Of a stretch of DNA of 64,000 bases, positions 27,430-36,147 are shown in pieces. Position 1 is the stretch's first letter. Each line of letters starts with the position of its first letter. Made by a program: the position numbers and the translations under genes. The notes under the pieces were generated by a model that saw only the letters and a list, made by a program, of their open reading frames with translations, did no database searches and was not told where the DNA came from. Source of the stretch: Mesobaculum littorinae (lineage in GTDB: Bacteria; Pseudomonadota; Alphaproteobacteria; Rhodobacterales; Rhodobacteraceae); the NCBI RefSeq assembly GCF_004011175.1, contig NZ_RQXX01000003.1, positions 434,001 through 498,000 of the forward strand, read 5' to 3'.

Positions 27430-29001
27430 CTACCAGACGCCGTAGGGGATGCCCGCGGCCTTGTGACGGTCGGTGCGCGCCTCGACCTCGGCGTCCGAGG
27501 TGGTAATCCGCATCCGCCGGTCGCGCAGCCAGCGAAACAGGCGCTCATGCAGGTCGGCGCGGATGGCGGCATGGTCGTCCGAGCGGCCCAGATCCGTCCT
27601 TTCCTGCGGATCGGTCTCGAGGTCGAAGAGCTGCGGCGGCAGGTCGCCGTATTCGATGTATTTCCACCGCTCGGTGCGCAGCATCACCCCGCGTGACGCC
27701 CAAGGCTCGGTGCCGACGTCCAGCCGCGCCTTGCGAAACCCGAAATCCAGCTCCGAGAACACCGCGTCGCGCCATGGCCCGGTCTCCCCGTGCAGGCGCC
27801 CTACAAGCGACCGACCTTCCAGGATGTGGCCGGGCACGGTGCCGCCCGCCGCCTCGACGAAGGTCGGGACAAGGTCGATGGCCTCGACAAGGGCGCTGTC
27901 GACCGTGCCGCGGGTGGCATCGGCCTCGGGGCGGGGGTCGTAGACGATCAGGGGCACGCGGGCCGATTCCTCGTGGAACAGCTGCTTTTCGCCCAGCCAG
28001 TGATCGCCCAGGTAATCGCCGTGGTCCGAGGTGACGACGATCATCGTGTGCTGCGCCAGCCCGCGGTCTTCGAGAAAGGCGAAGAGCCGCCCGATATGGT
28101 CGTCGAACTGCCGGATCAGGCCCATGTAGGCGGGGATCACCGTGCGACGCACCTCCTCGCGGGCGAAGTTGCCGCTTTCCTCGTGGCCCATGAAGGCGGC
28201 GTAGACCGGGTGCGGGTCGTCGCGTTCGGAGGCGTCGCGGTTGGCCGGGATCACGTCGTCGGGGCCGTACATGTCGTGGTAGGGCGCGGGCGCGATATAG
28301 GGCCAGTGCGGCTTGATATAGCTCAGGTGCAGGCACCACGGCTGGTCGCCCGCCGCGTCGATGAAGTCCATCGCGCGGTCGGTCATGTAGGCCGTTTCGG
28401 AATGCTCTTCGGCCACGATGGCAGGGCGGCCAGCATGGCGCATCTCCCACCCCGACAGGACCTCTCCGTCATCGCCGCGGACCGAGTTCGCGGCGGTGTG
28501 CCACGGATTGTCGCCCTCGTAGCCCTGGGCGCGGAGATAGTCGTTGTAGGCGATGTCGTAGGATCCGGGGCGATCCGGCCAGAGGCCGTCGTCCCGTTCG
28601 AAAGGTTCGAACCCGCATTGCGCGGCAAAGATCGCGGCCTCGGAGGCGGTATCGAGGCCCAGCCGCCGGATCCCCTCGGCATCGGCGGCCATGTGGGTCT
28701 TGCCCACCAGCGCGGTGCGAAGGCCCAGGGGGCGCAGGTGATCGCCCATCGTCGGCTCGCCCACCCGCAGCGGCACGCCGTTATAGGTCGACCCGTGCGA
28801 GGCGACGTAACGCCCGGTATAGAAGCTCATCCGCGACGGCCCGCAGATCGGCGCCTGCACGTAGGCATGGTCGTAGCGCACGCCGCGCGCGGCCAGCGCG
28901 TCCATCGCGGGCGTCTGGATATGCGGATGGCCGTAGCACGACAGGTAATCGGCGCGCAGCTGGTCGGCCATGATGAAAAGGATGTTCTTGATCGCGGGCA
29001 T
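27430..29001 (-). CDS. Sulfatase-superfamily hydrolase, phosphonate monoester hydrolase-like
   Basis: 523 residues. Alkaline-phosphatase-superfamily sulfatase: metal aspartate D13 in MADQLRADY and the CGPSR signature (C53), whose cysteine is converted to formylglycine; later VVTSDHGDYLGDH provides the second metal pair. The segment SYIKPHWPYIAPAPYHDMY and the C-terminal WKYIEYGDLPPQLFDLETDP recall phosphonate monoester hydrolase/phosphodiesterases as well as choline sulfatases. No signal peptide, so the substrate is imported first. It ends a minus-strand run with a TAXI-TRAP transporter, which would supply that substrate. Specificity (sulfate ester, phosphodiester or phosphonate ester) cannot be decided by eye. 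Confidence 0.85.
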   Translation of the reverse strand: MPAIKNILFIMADQLRADYLSCYGHPHIQTPAMDALAARGVRYDHAYVQAPICGPSRMSFYTGRYVASHGSTYNGVPLRVGEPTMGDHLRPLGLRTALVGKTHMAADAEGIRRLGLDTASEAAIFAAQCGFEPFERDDGLWPDRPGSYDIAYNDYLRAQGYEGDNPWHTAANSVRGDDGEVLSGWEMRHAGRPAIVAEEHSETAYMTDRAMDFIDAAGDQPWCLHLSYIKPHWPYIAPAPYHDMYGPDDVIPANRDASERDDPHPVYAAFMGHEESGNFAREEVRRTVIPAYMGLIRQFDDHIGRLFAFLEDRGLAQHTMIVVTSDHGDYLGDHWLGEKQLFHEESARVPLIVYDPRPEADATRGTVDSALVEAIDLVPTFVEAAGGTVPGHILEGRSLVGRLHGETGPWRDAVFSELDFGFRKARLDVGTEPWASRGVMLRTERWKYIEYGDLPPQLFDLETDPQERTDLGRSDDHAAIRADLHERLFRWLRDRRMRITTSDAEVEARTDRHKAAGIPYGVW

Positions 29002-29081
29002 CTTGAAAGGCTTTCGTCGGCAGGGGGCCGGGGCGATGCGGGCCGCCCCGGCCTGGGGTCAGGGGTTACCTGGGTCGGGTG

Positions 29082-30128
29082 TTATTCGGCCGGCCGCAGG
29101 GCGTCGGGGATCTCCATGCCGATCTCCTCGTAGTAGCGCAGGGCGCCGGGATGCAGCGGCAGGTTCAGGGCCTGCAGCGCATTCTCGCGACGCACCTCGC
29201 GCAGCCAGGGCGCGTTGTCCTGCATCTCGGCCACGCCTTCCCAGAAGGCCTTGGTGATCTCGTAGACCGCGTCGGCGTCGACATGCATGCCCGCGCCCAC
29301 CCCCACGATCGACCCCAGGGTCTGCACCGCCTCGGTATTCACCTGGTTTTCGCCGTAGATGCCGGGTTCGATCCTGCCCAGAACCCCGCCGGGCCGGCCG
29401 GTGATCGCCTGCACAGACTCCATCGCCAGCTGCTCGTCGCTCAGGCCCAGGAACCGCAGCTCTCGGCTGAGCGCCATCTGCTGGATCACCGGCGACGGCG
29501 CGTTGGTCGAGTTGATGTAGACATCGATGCGCCCGTCCTGGAAGGCCTGCGCGGCGGCATCCCAGCCCAGTTGGACCTGGGTATAGTCCTCGCCCGCGAC
29601 CAGCCCGGTCGCCGCCTCGATGGTGTTGGCCATGATCGTCGTCGCCCCGCCGCCCGGGGGCCCGAGGAACACGTCCTGGCCTGCCAGGTCGTCCAGGCTT
29701 TCGATCCCGGAATCGGCGTAGGTGGTGATGTGATAAAGCCCCAGCGGAAAGGCGAAGACGGCGCGCAGGTTGCCGCTAAGCTCGGCCGCCTGCGGAATGT
29801 TGGCATACATCGCCGCGCCGTCCTGCATCAGCTGGTGCACGCTGGCCGACCACATGAAGAAGTCGAGCTGCCCCATCGCCGCTTCCATCGCGTGCTGCGT
29901 GGCGGCACCGGTGGCCGAAACCTGGATCTCGACGTCGTCGAGCCGTTCGTTCACGACTTGGGCAAAGGTGCTCATCACCAGGTAGGGCGAGGATCCGGGC
30001 CCCAGCGTGGCCATCCGGTAAAATTCCTGCGCCTGCGCCGCGGGGGCGATGGCCAGCCCGCAGGCCAGCGCCGCGCCGCCAAGCGCCGTGCCGCGTGCGG
30101 CCCCGGCGATACGTCCGAGAAATGTCAT
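29082..30128 (-). CDS. TAXI-family TRAP transporter solute-binding protein
   Basis: 348 residues. Signal peptide about 1-33 ending AAQAQ, then EFYRMATLGPGSSPYLVMS, the typical start of TAXI receptors. SASVHQLMQDGAAMYANI and VFLGPPGGGATTIMANTI line the ligand cleft. It captures an organic acid or similar solute in the periplasm and delivers it to the fused TRAP permease encoded upstream in the same run. The downstream sulfatase suggests an esterified sulfonate, phosphonate or sulfate ligand (inference). Its C-terminal 60 residues are clearly related to the remnant at 30214-30491. Confidence 0.9.
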   Translation of the reverse strand: MTFLGRIAGAARGTALGGAALACGLAIAPAAQAQEFYRMATLGPGSSPYLVMSTFAQVVNERLDDVEIQVSATGAATQHAMEAAMGQLDFFMWSASVHQLMQDGAAMYANIPQAAELSGNLRAVFAFPLGLYHITTYADSGIESLDDLAGQDVFLGPPGGGATTIMANTIEAATGLVAGEDYTQVQLGWDAAAQAFQDGRIDVYINSTNAPSPVIQQMALSRELRFLGLSDEQLAMESVQAITGRPGGVLGRIEPGIYGENQVNTEAVQTLGSIVGVGAGMHVDADAVYEITKAFWEGVAEMQDNAPWLREVRRENALQALNLPLHPGALRYYEEIGMEIPDALRPAE

Positions 30129-30213
30129 GGTCTGCTATCCTCCCTGTCGCAGCGGCGGGCGGGACCGTCCCGCGCCGCCCGACGTGCCGCCCCCGGGGCA
30201 GCCCGCCAAGTCT

Positions 30214-30491
30214 TCAGTCCGCCGGGCGCAGTGCGTCCGGCACCGTCATCCCGATTTCCTCGTAGTAGCGCAGCGCCCCGGGATGCAGCGGCGTGTTGAA
30301 ATCGGTGAACGCGGTGTCCAGCGCCACGTTGCGCAGCCATTGGGTGGTGCCGCGCTGGGCTTCGGCCCCTTCCCAAAATGCCGTGGTGATCCGGTAGACG
30401 TCCTGCGCCTGGGCGGGGGGGCGGTCAGCCCGGCGCACAGGGCAGTGGCCGCAACCGCGCCCGCGGCCATGAACCTCGTCAGGGTCTTCAT
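30214..30491 (-). pseudogene. Internally deleted and frameshifted TAXI solute-binding protein gene
   Basis: An ATG at 30491 after GGAGGAG opens a signal peptide (MKTLTRFMAAGAVAATALCA). After a C7 run the frame is lost; in the next frame the sequence continues AQAQDVYRITTAFWEG and ends PLHPGALRYYEEIGMTVPD, matching the last 60 residues of the intact TAXI protein at 29082-30128 (VYEITKAFWEG ... PLHPGALRYYEEIGMEIPD). About 260 internal codons, the ligand-binding core, are missing, and one extra C would restore the frame into a secreted protein of about 92 residues. Either a decaying duplicate or a new mini-protein with a frame error. Confidence 0.85.
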
Positions 30492-30599
30492 CGGCTCTCC
30501 TCCTCCCCTAGGGGTCGTTGCCGGGCCTGCGTCGGCATGGCGCGGATCCCGGTGGTCGGCTGAACCGGCCCCTCCTCCCCGGCGCGGCGATGGCTCGTG

Positions 30600-32600
30600 T
30601 CAGGCACGGCGGGGCGGCGCGTTGCCCGCCGCCTGCACCGATGCGGGGGGCGACACCGCCAGACCGGGTCCGGGCGCGGGCGTCGTATCCGTCCCGGCAG
30701 GGCCGTCGTCCCCCTCGGCCGCGATCCGCGGGCGCAGGTCGGCAATGGCCAGCGCCAGCGCGGCGGCGGCGGCGAGCGCCTCGATCCAGAGCTCGGGCAC
30801 CAGCACGATCAGACCCAGCGCCAGGCGTGCCACCCGCATGGGCACCCCCAGCCGCCCCGCACCGACGCCTGCGAAGGCGGTCGAGAACATCCAGATGCAC
30901 AGCATGAGCCGCAGGCAGATCCACGCCAGCCCTTCGTAGCTGAACCCGTCGGCCACCAGCGCCAGCGAGGGGTTGTAGACCATGACGAAGGGGATGACGA
31001 AGCCGATCAGCGCGATGCGGCAGGCATCCACCCCGATGGCCACCGGGTCGGCCCGGGCGATGGGCGCGGCGGCAAAGGCGGCGATGGCCACGGGCGGCGT
31101 GATCGAGCTGAGCACCCCGAAGTAGACGACGAAGAGGTGGGCAATGACGGTGGGCACGCCCATCATCTCGATCGCCGGGCCCATGACCAGGATCACGATC
31201 AGGTAGGCCGGGACGGTGGGCATCCCCATGCCCAGGACAAGGCTGCCGAGCATCATCATCACCAGCGACAGGAACAGCGAATCGCCCGCGATGCTCTGGA
31301 TGACGCCGGCAAAGCGCAGCCCCAGGCCGGTCATGTTCATCACCCCGATGACGATGCCGATGGCCGCGACGGCGACCATGATCTGCGCCGCCGCGCGCCC
31401 GCCATGCTCCAGCCCCTGCAGCACCCGCCAGGGGTGCCGGCGCAGGTCGGGGTTGAGGACGAAGCCCAGGCCGACGGCCGAAATTACCGCCCAGAACCCG
31501 GCCAGGGCCGGGGACCGCCCGGTCAGCAATAGGAACATCATCAGCGCCAGCGGCAACAGGAAGCACAGCGACATCACGTAGTCGTGGCGGTTCAGCTTGG
31601 GGCGGTCGCGGCGCGGGATCGGCCTGATGTCGCGGCGCACCGCCTCGAGATGCACCGACACGAAAAGCGAGGCGTAGTAGAAGAGCGCGGGCAGCAGGGC
31701 CGCCGCGCAGATCTCCAGATAGGGGATGCCGGTCACGTCGGACATGATGAAGGCCACGGCGCCCATGATCGGCGGCATGAACTGCCCGCCGGACGAGGCC
31801 GCGGCCTCGACTCCGCCGGCGTAGCGGCGCGGAAACCCGCGTTCGACGATCATCGGGATCGTCATCACGCCCGTGCCCACCACGTTGCCCGAGACGGACC
31901 CCGACATCGTGCCGAAGACGCCGCTGGCTGCGATGGCCGCATGGGCCGGGCCGCCCCGGGTGCGTCCGGTCAGCGCGAAGGCGAATTTCAGCAGGACCGG
32001 GCCCGCGCCGATCGCCTCGAGGATCGAGCCGAAGACGATGAAGACCAGGATCAGCGTCACGACCACCGACACAGGCGTGCCGAAGACACCGTCGAAGCTG
32101 TACCAGACGACCTGCAGGACCTGTTGCAGCGAATAGCCCGAGTGGCGGAAGATCCAAGGCAGGCTGTTGCCGAAGATCGCGTAGCCCAGCGCCAGCGCGC
32201 AGACGATGACCAGCGGCCAGCCAAAGGCGCGGCGCGTCAGCTCCAGCAGGACGGCGAGGCCCAGGTAACCGATCCAGAGATCCGTCGCGGTGAAGAAGTA
32301 GAGCCCGATTTCCAGAGCCTGACCGATCTGGAAATAGCGCCAGATCGCGACGGCCAGCGCCGCCAGAAGCACCGCGTCCAGCACCAGCATCCAGCGCCGC
32401 GCCCCGGGTTCGAAGCGTTCGGCGGCCCGCGCGGTCAGGGCCACCGCCCCGGCGAGGGCAAAGGTGCCGACGCGCATCAGCGTTTCGCTCATGCTGCCGA
32501 AGCCGGCGATCCAGACCCCGATCAGGGCCAGGATCACAGCACCCACGGTGCAAATCCCCGATAGCGCCGGGCCGGGCCCGCGCAGCAACGATCTGGCCAT
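30600..32600 (-). CDS. TRAP transporter fused permease subunit (4TM-12TM)
   Basis: 666 residues and some 16-18 hydrophobic segments. The fused DctQ-DctM architecture is typical of TAXI-TRAP systems: a short N-terminal four-helix part (about 10-130), then the DctM-like part with ASGVFGTMSGSVSGNVVGTG, GGQFMPPIMGAVAFIMSD, LGMGMPTVPAYLIVILVMGP and FGVLSSITPPVAIAAFAAAP, all signature loops. It imports the ligand by Na+ or proton symport. ATG 32600 follows GGAGGAG. First gene of the minus-strand run, divergent from iclR across a 24-bp inverted repeat. The C-terminal 45 residues are a Pro/Ala-rich cytoplasmic tail. Confidence 0.93.
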   Translation of the reverse strand: MARSLLRGPGPALSGICTVGAVILALIGVWIAGFGSMSETLMRVGTFALAGAVALTARAAERFEPGARRWMLVLDAVLLAALAVAIWRYFQIGQALEIGLYFFTATDLWIGYLGLAVLLELTRRAFGWPLVIVCALALGYAIFGNSLPWIFRHSGYSLQQVLQVVWYSFDGVFGTPVSVVVTLILVFIVFGSILEAIGAGPVLLKFAFALTGRTRGGPAHAAIAASGVFGTMSGSVSGNVVGTGVMTIPMIVERGFPRRYAGGVEAAASSGGQFMPPIMGAVAFIMSDVTGIPYLEICAAALLPALFYYASLFVSVHLEAVRRDIRPIPRRDRPKLNRHDYVMSLCFLLPLALMMFLLLTGRSPALAGFWAVISAVGLGFVLNPDLRRHPWRVLQGLEHGGRAAAQIMVAVAAIGIVIGVMNMTGLGLRFAGVIQSIAGDSLFLSLVMMMLGSLVLGMGMPTVPAYLIVILVMGPAIEMMGVPTVIAHLFVVYFGVLSSITPPVAIAAFAAAPIARADPVAIGVDACRIALIGFVIPFVMVYNPSLALVADGFSYEGLAWICLRLMLCIWMFSTAFAGVGAGRLGVPMRVARLALGLIVLVPELWIEALAAAAALALAIADLRPRIAAEGDDGPAGTDTTPAPGPGLAVSPPASVQAAGNAPPRRA

Positions 32601-32650
32601 GTCTCTCCTCCCCCCGCCCTTGGACGGTGCCGGGGCCGCGGCCTGCGGTC

Positions 32651-32674
32651 CGGCTTCGATCAGTATCGAAGCCG
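32651..32674. promoter_or_regulatory. 24-bp perfect inverted repeat, candidate IclR operator
   Basis: Arms CGGCTTCGAT and ATCGAAGCCG flank CAGT. It lies in the 133-bp gap between the divergent TRAP permease (start 32600) and iclR (start 32734). Ten-bp perfect arms are expected less than once by chance in 64 kb. Position and form suit autoregulation and control of the transporter/sulfatase operon. Confidence 0.65.
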
Positions 32675-32733
32675 TCCGATTTACTTCCAAGCGCAATCGC
32701 GTCACTGTTTCACCTGGTGAACCGGATAGGGCC

Positions 32734-33525
32734 ATGGTCAAGCAGATCGACAGTCTTGCGCGGGGGCTTCGCATCCTCGACGTCCTGAAGACGGCGGGTC
32801 CCCTGGGGCTGAGCGATCTGTCGCGGCGGACGGGCACGCCGAAGGCCAGCCTGCTGCGCGTGCTGGTGACGCTCGAATCGGAAGGGTTCGCCTGGTGCGG
32901 GCGGACCGACCGCCTGTGGCGGGCGTCCACCGATCCGCGGATCGGCGGCGACCGCAGGCTGACCGGGCGGCTGGCGCAGGCGGCCGCGCCCGCGCTGGAC
33001 GCGCTGTGCCAGAGGGTGCTCTGGCCGTCGGATATCGGGGTCTACGACGACGGGGCGATCCGGGTGCTGGAAAACTCGCGCCGGATTTCGCCGTTTCTCG
33101 TCAACCGCGACATCGGGCGGCGGCGCATCCACGTTCTGCCGTCGGCCATGGGGCGGGCGATCCTGGCCTGGACCGACCCCGGCGACCGCGACCGCATCCT
33201 GGCCGATCTGCGGCTGCGTGGCGATCCGCAGGAAAGCGTGGCGGACAGTCCCGACCGGGTCGAGGCGCTGCTGTCCGCCACGCGCAAGGCGGGCTACGGC
33301 GTGCGGCAGAAGGGTTATTTCGCCTCGTCGAAATGGGAGTCGCAGGTGATGGCCGTGGCCCTGCCGGTCCGGGTGAACGGCCGCGTGGTGGGCGCGGTGA
33401 ACCTGTCATGGGTCGGCAGCGCCATGCCCGAAGACCGGTTCGTGGCCGAACACCTGCCCGCGTTGCAGCGGGCGGCCGAGCAGATCGGCACGCAGGTCGC
33501 CGAGGCTGCGCCGGTCGGCGAGTAG
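32734..33525 (+). CDS. IclR-family transcriptional regulator
   Basis: 263 residues. N-terminal winged HTH (SLARGLRILDVLKTAGPLGL, then RRTGTPKASLLRVLVTLESE), then the GAF-like effector domain with HVLPSAMGRAILAW and VAVALPVRVNGRVVGAVNLS. IclR proteins bind palindromic operators as dimers of dimers and respond to small acids. Divergent from the TRAP permease gene, so it most likely controls the 27430-32600 run; the inverted repeat at 32651 is the obvious site. The effector is probably the transported compound or its product (inference). Confidence 0.92.
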   Translation: MVKQIDSLARGLRILDVLKTAGPLGLSDLSRRTGTPKASLLRVLVTLESEGFAWCGRTDRLWRASTDPRIGGDRRLTGRLAQAAAPALDALCQRVLWPSDIGVYDDGAIRVLENSRRISPFLVNRDIGRRRIHVLPSAMGRAILAWTDPGDRDRILADLRLRGDPQESVADSPDRVEALLSATRKAGYGVRQKGYFASSKWESQVMAVALPVRVNGRVVGAVNLSWVGSAMPEDRFVAEHLPALQRAAEQIGTQVAEAAPVGE

Positions 33526-33649
33526 CCCGGCGCCCGCGTGACGGGCCGGAAGATGACGCAAAGACATGTGGCCGGCCAAGAGGTCGCGGTTAAAGAGGTT
33601 ACGGGCCCAGATGTCAGAGGCCCGGCGCGCCCGGCCCGCGACTGGTTGG

Positions 33650-34117
33650 TCAAACCGGCAGCGGGTGAAGCTCGGCCCGGGGACGCCCGTTCTCGGCCCA
33701 GAGATAAGCCAGAGTGATGGGCAGCCGGAACCGCCGCCGTCCGGCCGCCCCGGGATTGAGGTAGAGCACACCGCCCTCCTCGGCGATCCGGGGCGCGTGG
33801 GAATGGCCCGAGATGACCACGTCGATCCCCCGCGCCGCCGGATCGAAGTCCAGCGCCTTGAGGTCGTGGATCATGTAGATCTGCATCCCGGCAAGGGTGA
33901 TCGTCCTCGTCTCTGGCAGCGCGTCGGCCCAGTCGCCGCGGTCGACATTTCCGCGGATCGCATGCAGCGGCGCGATCCGGGCCAGCCGATCCAGGTGCGC
34001 GGGGTCCGAGATGTCGCCGCCATGCAGGATGTGACCGACGCCCGCCAACGCGGCGAGCGCCTCGGGCCGAAGCAGCCCGTGGGTGTCCGAGATCACGCCG
34101 ATCCGGTCGCTGTCCAA
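33650..34117 (-). CDS. YfcE/MJ0936-type metallophosphoesterase
   Basis: 155 residues. Calcineurin-like phosphoesterase motifs in order: GVISDTHG (D-x-H), LHGGDISD (GD), IRGNVDRGD (GN) and VISGHSHAP (GHxH). Such small proteins hydrolyse phosphodiesters with Mn2+; physiological substrate unknown. TTG 34117 is the best start: AGGGAGG is 6 bases upstream and the domain begins at once. It follows the NIF3-like gene by 47 bases. Confidence 0.85.
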   Translation of the reverse strand: MDSDRIGVISDTHGLLRPEALAALAGVGHILHGGDISDPAHLDRLARIAPLHAIRGNVDRGDWADALPETRTITLAGMQIYMIHDLKALDFDPAARGIDVVISGHSHAPRIAEEGGVLYLNPGAAGRRRFRLPITLAYLWAENGRPRAELHPLPV

Positions 34118-34164
34118 CCTGTGCCTCCCTGGTTTGCGGGTGTGTCCGCGCCTGCCCGACGGGG

Positions 34165-34602
34165 TCAGCCCTTGTCGCGCAGCGCCTCGGGCACCCATTC
34201 GGCCGCGGGGCGGTTCCAGAAGCGGTTCGGATTCTCCTCGTCCACGCCGCGGATGTGGCGGGTGCGGGTGGTGGGCGTGAGGAAAATCACGGGCTCCTCG
34301 TAGGGGTGGATGTCGTAGAGCGCGCGCACCACCATGTCGAGATCGGCGGAGCCGGGCACGAAGAACGACACCTCGCAGCAGGGCACCTCGACCTCTCCGG
34401 GTGTTGCCGGGTTCCGCCCGCCGCCGCGCGACCGGTAGGTCTGAATGCCCGGCGCCGTGCGGAACGACACCCGGTCGTAGTCGCCCCAGTCAAGCGGCAG
34501 GACCTGCGTCACGGCGTCTAGCAGGCGCTGGGCATCGGCCTCGGGGACCTGAACCAGCACATGCGTGCCGGCGTCGGTCCGGTACCTGTCGGTGTCCTGC
34601 AT
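34165..34602 (-). CDS. NIF3-like/CutA-fold small protein
   Basis: 145 residues from ATG 34602 (AGGAG 7 bases upstream; ATG 34608 abuts the ribosome site). The segment ALYDIHPYEEPVIFL is the H-P-Y-E-E-P motif of the PII/CutA-like insert domain of NIF3/YqfO proteins, which can bind divalent metal. The flanking dinuclear metal-centre domains of NIF3 are absent. Function unknown. Likely co-transcribed with the phosphoesterase gene. Confidence 0.68.
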   Translation of the reverse strand: MQDTDRYRTDAGTHVLVQVPEADAQRLLDAVTQVLPLDWGDYDRVSFRTAPGIQTYRSRGGGRNPATPGEVEVPCCEVSFFVPGSADLDMVVRALYDIHPYEEPVIFLTPTTRTRHIRGVDEENPNRFWNRPAAEWVPEALRDKG

Positions 34603-34800
34603 CTCCATCTCCTGATCTTTCGTTCCATCATGGCCGGCCGGCGCCGCGCCGCCGTGGTCGGTCGGTCCGGCGCGATGTAACGCGCGCGGGCGAAAGTGCC
34701 AGACGAACCGGCCGCGATCCGCGGCGCCGGACGCCTGTTCCCTTGCAGCACTGCCCTGCGCGGACTAGGTGCAAGCGGGCTTTCAAGGGAAGGATCCAGA

Positions 34801-36147
34801 ATGTCGGACGATCTCGTCGAACTCAGCGGCACGATGCTCAAGGCCGCGATCCTCGCCGGCGCGCAAGAGGCCGACGCCATCGTCATCGACGGATCCTCGA
34901 CCTCGATCGACGTGCTCGAGGGCAGCCTGGAACATGCCGAACGCTCCGAGGGGATCGAGATCGGGCTGCGGGTGCTGATAGGCAAGCGGCAGGCCTGCGT
35001 GTCGGCGTCGGACACCCGCGACGAGACGATCGAGACGATGGCCGCCCGCGCCGTCGCCATGGCCCGCGAGGCGCCCGAGGATCCGGGCGTCGGCCTGGCC
35101 GAGGCCGAGCAGCTGGCCACGTTCTGGGACATCGACGCGCTGCAGCTTTCCGACCCCTCGGACGATCCGGCCCCCGCCGTTCTGGAAGACACCGCCCGCC
35201 GGGCCGAGGCCGCCGCGCTTGAGCGTGAGGGGATCGCCCGGGTGCTGTCGGCCTCGGCCGGGTTCTCGCGCCACCGCATCCGGCTGGCATCGTCCAACGG
35301 GTTCGTCGGCGACTACGAACGCACCGGGCACGGGGTGTCCTGCGGCGCCATCACCGGCGAAGGCACGGGGATGGAGCGGGACTTCTACGCCGACCAGCGC
35401 GTCTTCGCAGAAGACCTCCTGTCGCCCGAAGAGATCGGCCGCCGTGCTGCCGAGCGGACGCTGGCCCGGGCCAATCCGCGCCGCCCGAAGACGGGGGCCT
35501 ACCCGGTGATCTTCGACGAACGCATCGCCGCCTCGCTGATCGGGCACCTGCTGTCGGCCACGAACGGGGCCGCCGTGGCGCGCGGCGCCTCCTGGGCGCG
35601 CGATCTTCTGGGAAAACAGGTGCTGCCCCGGGGGATGTCGCTGATCGAGGATCCGCACCGCCCGCGCGTCGCGGGGTCGCGCCCCTTCGATGCCGAGGGT
35701 CTGTCGACGCACCGCCGCGCCATCGTCGAGGACGGCGTGTTGCAGGGCTGGACGCTGGATCTGGCCAGTGCGCGCAAGCTGGGCGCGGCACCGACGGGAA
35801 GCGCGGTGCGCAGCCCCTCCGCCCCGCCGCACCCGGCAGTGTCGAACGTGGCGCTGACGCAGGGCGATGCGGGGCTGGACGCGCTCTGCCGCCACATCGG
35901 CACGGGTCTTCTGGTCACGTCCTTCATCGGCGCCACGATCAACCCCAATACCGGCGACTGGTCGCGCGGGGCCTCTGGGATCTGGATCGAGAACGGCGAG
36001 CCGGCCTATCCGGTAACCGAATGCACGCTGGCGGGCAGCCTGCCCGAGATGCTGCTGTCGATCCGGGCCGCCAACGACGCACGGACGCACCTGTCGCGGG
36101 TGGTGCCGTCGCTTCTGGTCGAGGGGCTGACCCTTGCCGGCGACTGA
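34801..36147 (+). CDS. pmbA: TldE/PmbA-family metalloprotease component
   Basis: 448 residues. Family markers: SEGIEIGLRVLIGKRQACVS near the N-terminus, and the C-terminal TGLLVTSFIGATINPNTGDWS and SRGASGIWIENGEPAYPVTE. The TldD/TldE heterodimer degrades unfolded peptides and matures microcins; TldE itself lacks the HExxxH site. tldD is not in the window. It overlaps cysQ by 14 bases and heads the conserved pmbA-cysQ-DUF4170-waaA-lpxK run. Confidence 0.92.
   Translation: MSDDLVELSGTMLKAAILAGAQEADAIVIDGSSTSIDVLEGSLEHAERSEGIEIGLRVLIGKRQACVSASDTRDETIETMAARAVAMAREAPEDPGVGLAEAEQLATFWDIDALQLSDPSDDPAPAVLEDTARRAEAAALEREGIARVLSASAGFSRHRIRLASSNGFVGDYERTGHGVSCGAITGEGTGMERDFYADQRVFAEDLLSPEEIGRRAAERTLARANPRRPKTGAYPVIFDERIAASLIGHLLSATNGAAVARGASWARDLLGKQVLPRGMSLIEDPHRPRVAGSRPFDAEGLSTHRRAIVEDGVLQGWTLDLASARKLGAAPTGSAVRSPSAPPHPAVSNVALTQGDAGLDALCRHIGTGLLVTSFIGATINPNTGDWSRGASGIWIENGEPAYPVTECTLAGSLPEMLLSIRAANDARTHLSRVVPSLLVEGLTLAGD

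Noticed and set aside
30508-32553. 681-codon minus-strand frame overlapping the TRAP permease
   Set aside because: Wrong frame of the permease gene; Arg-rich and without hydrophobic helices.
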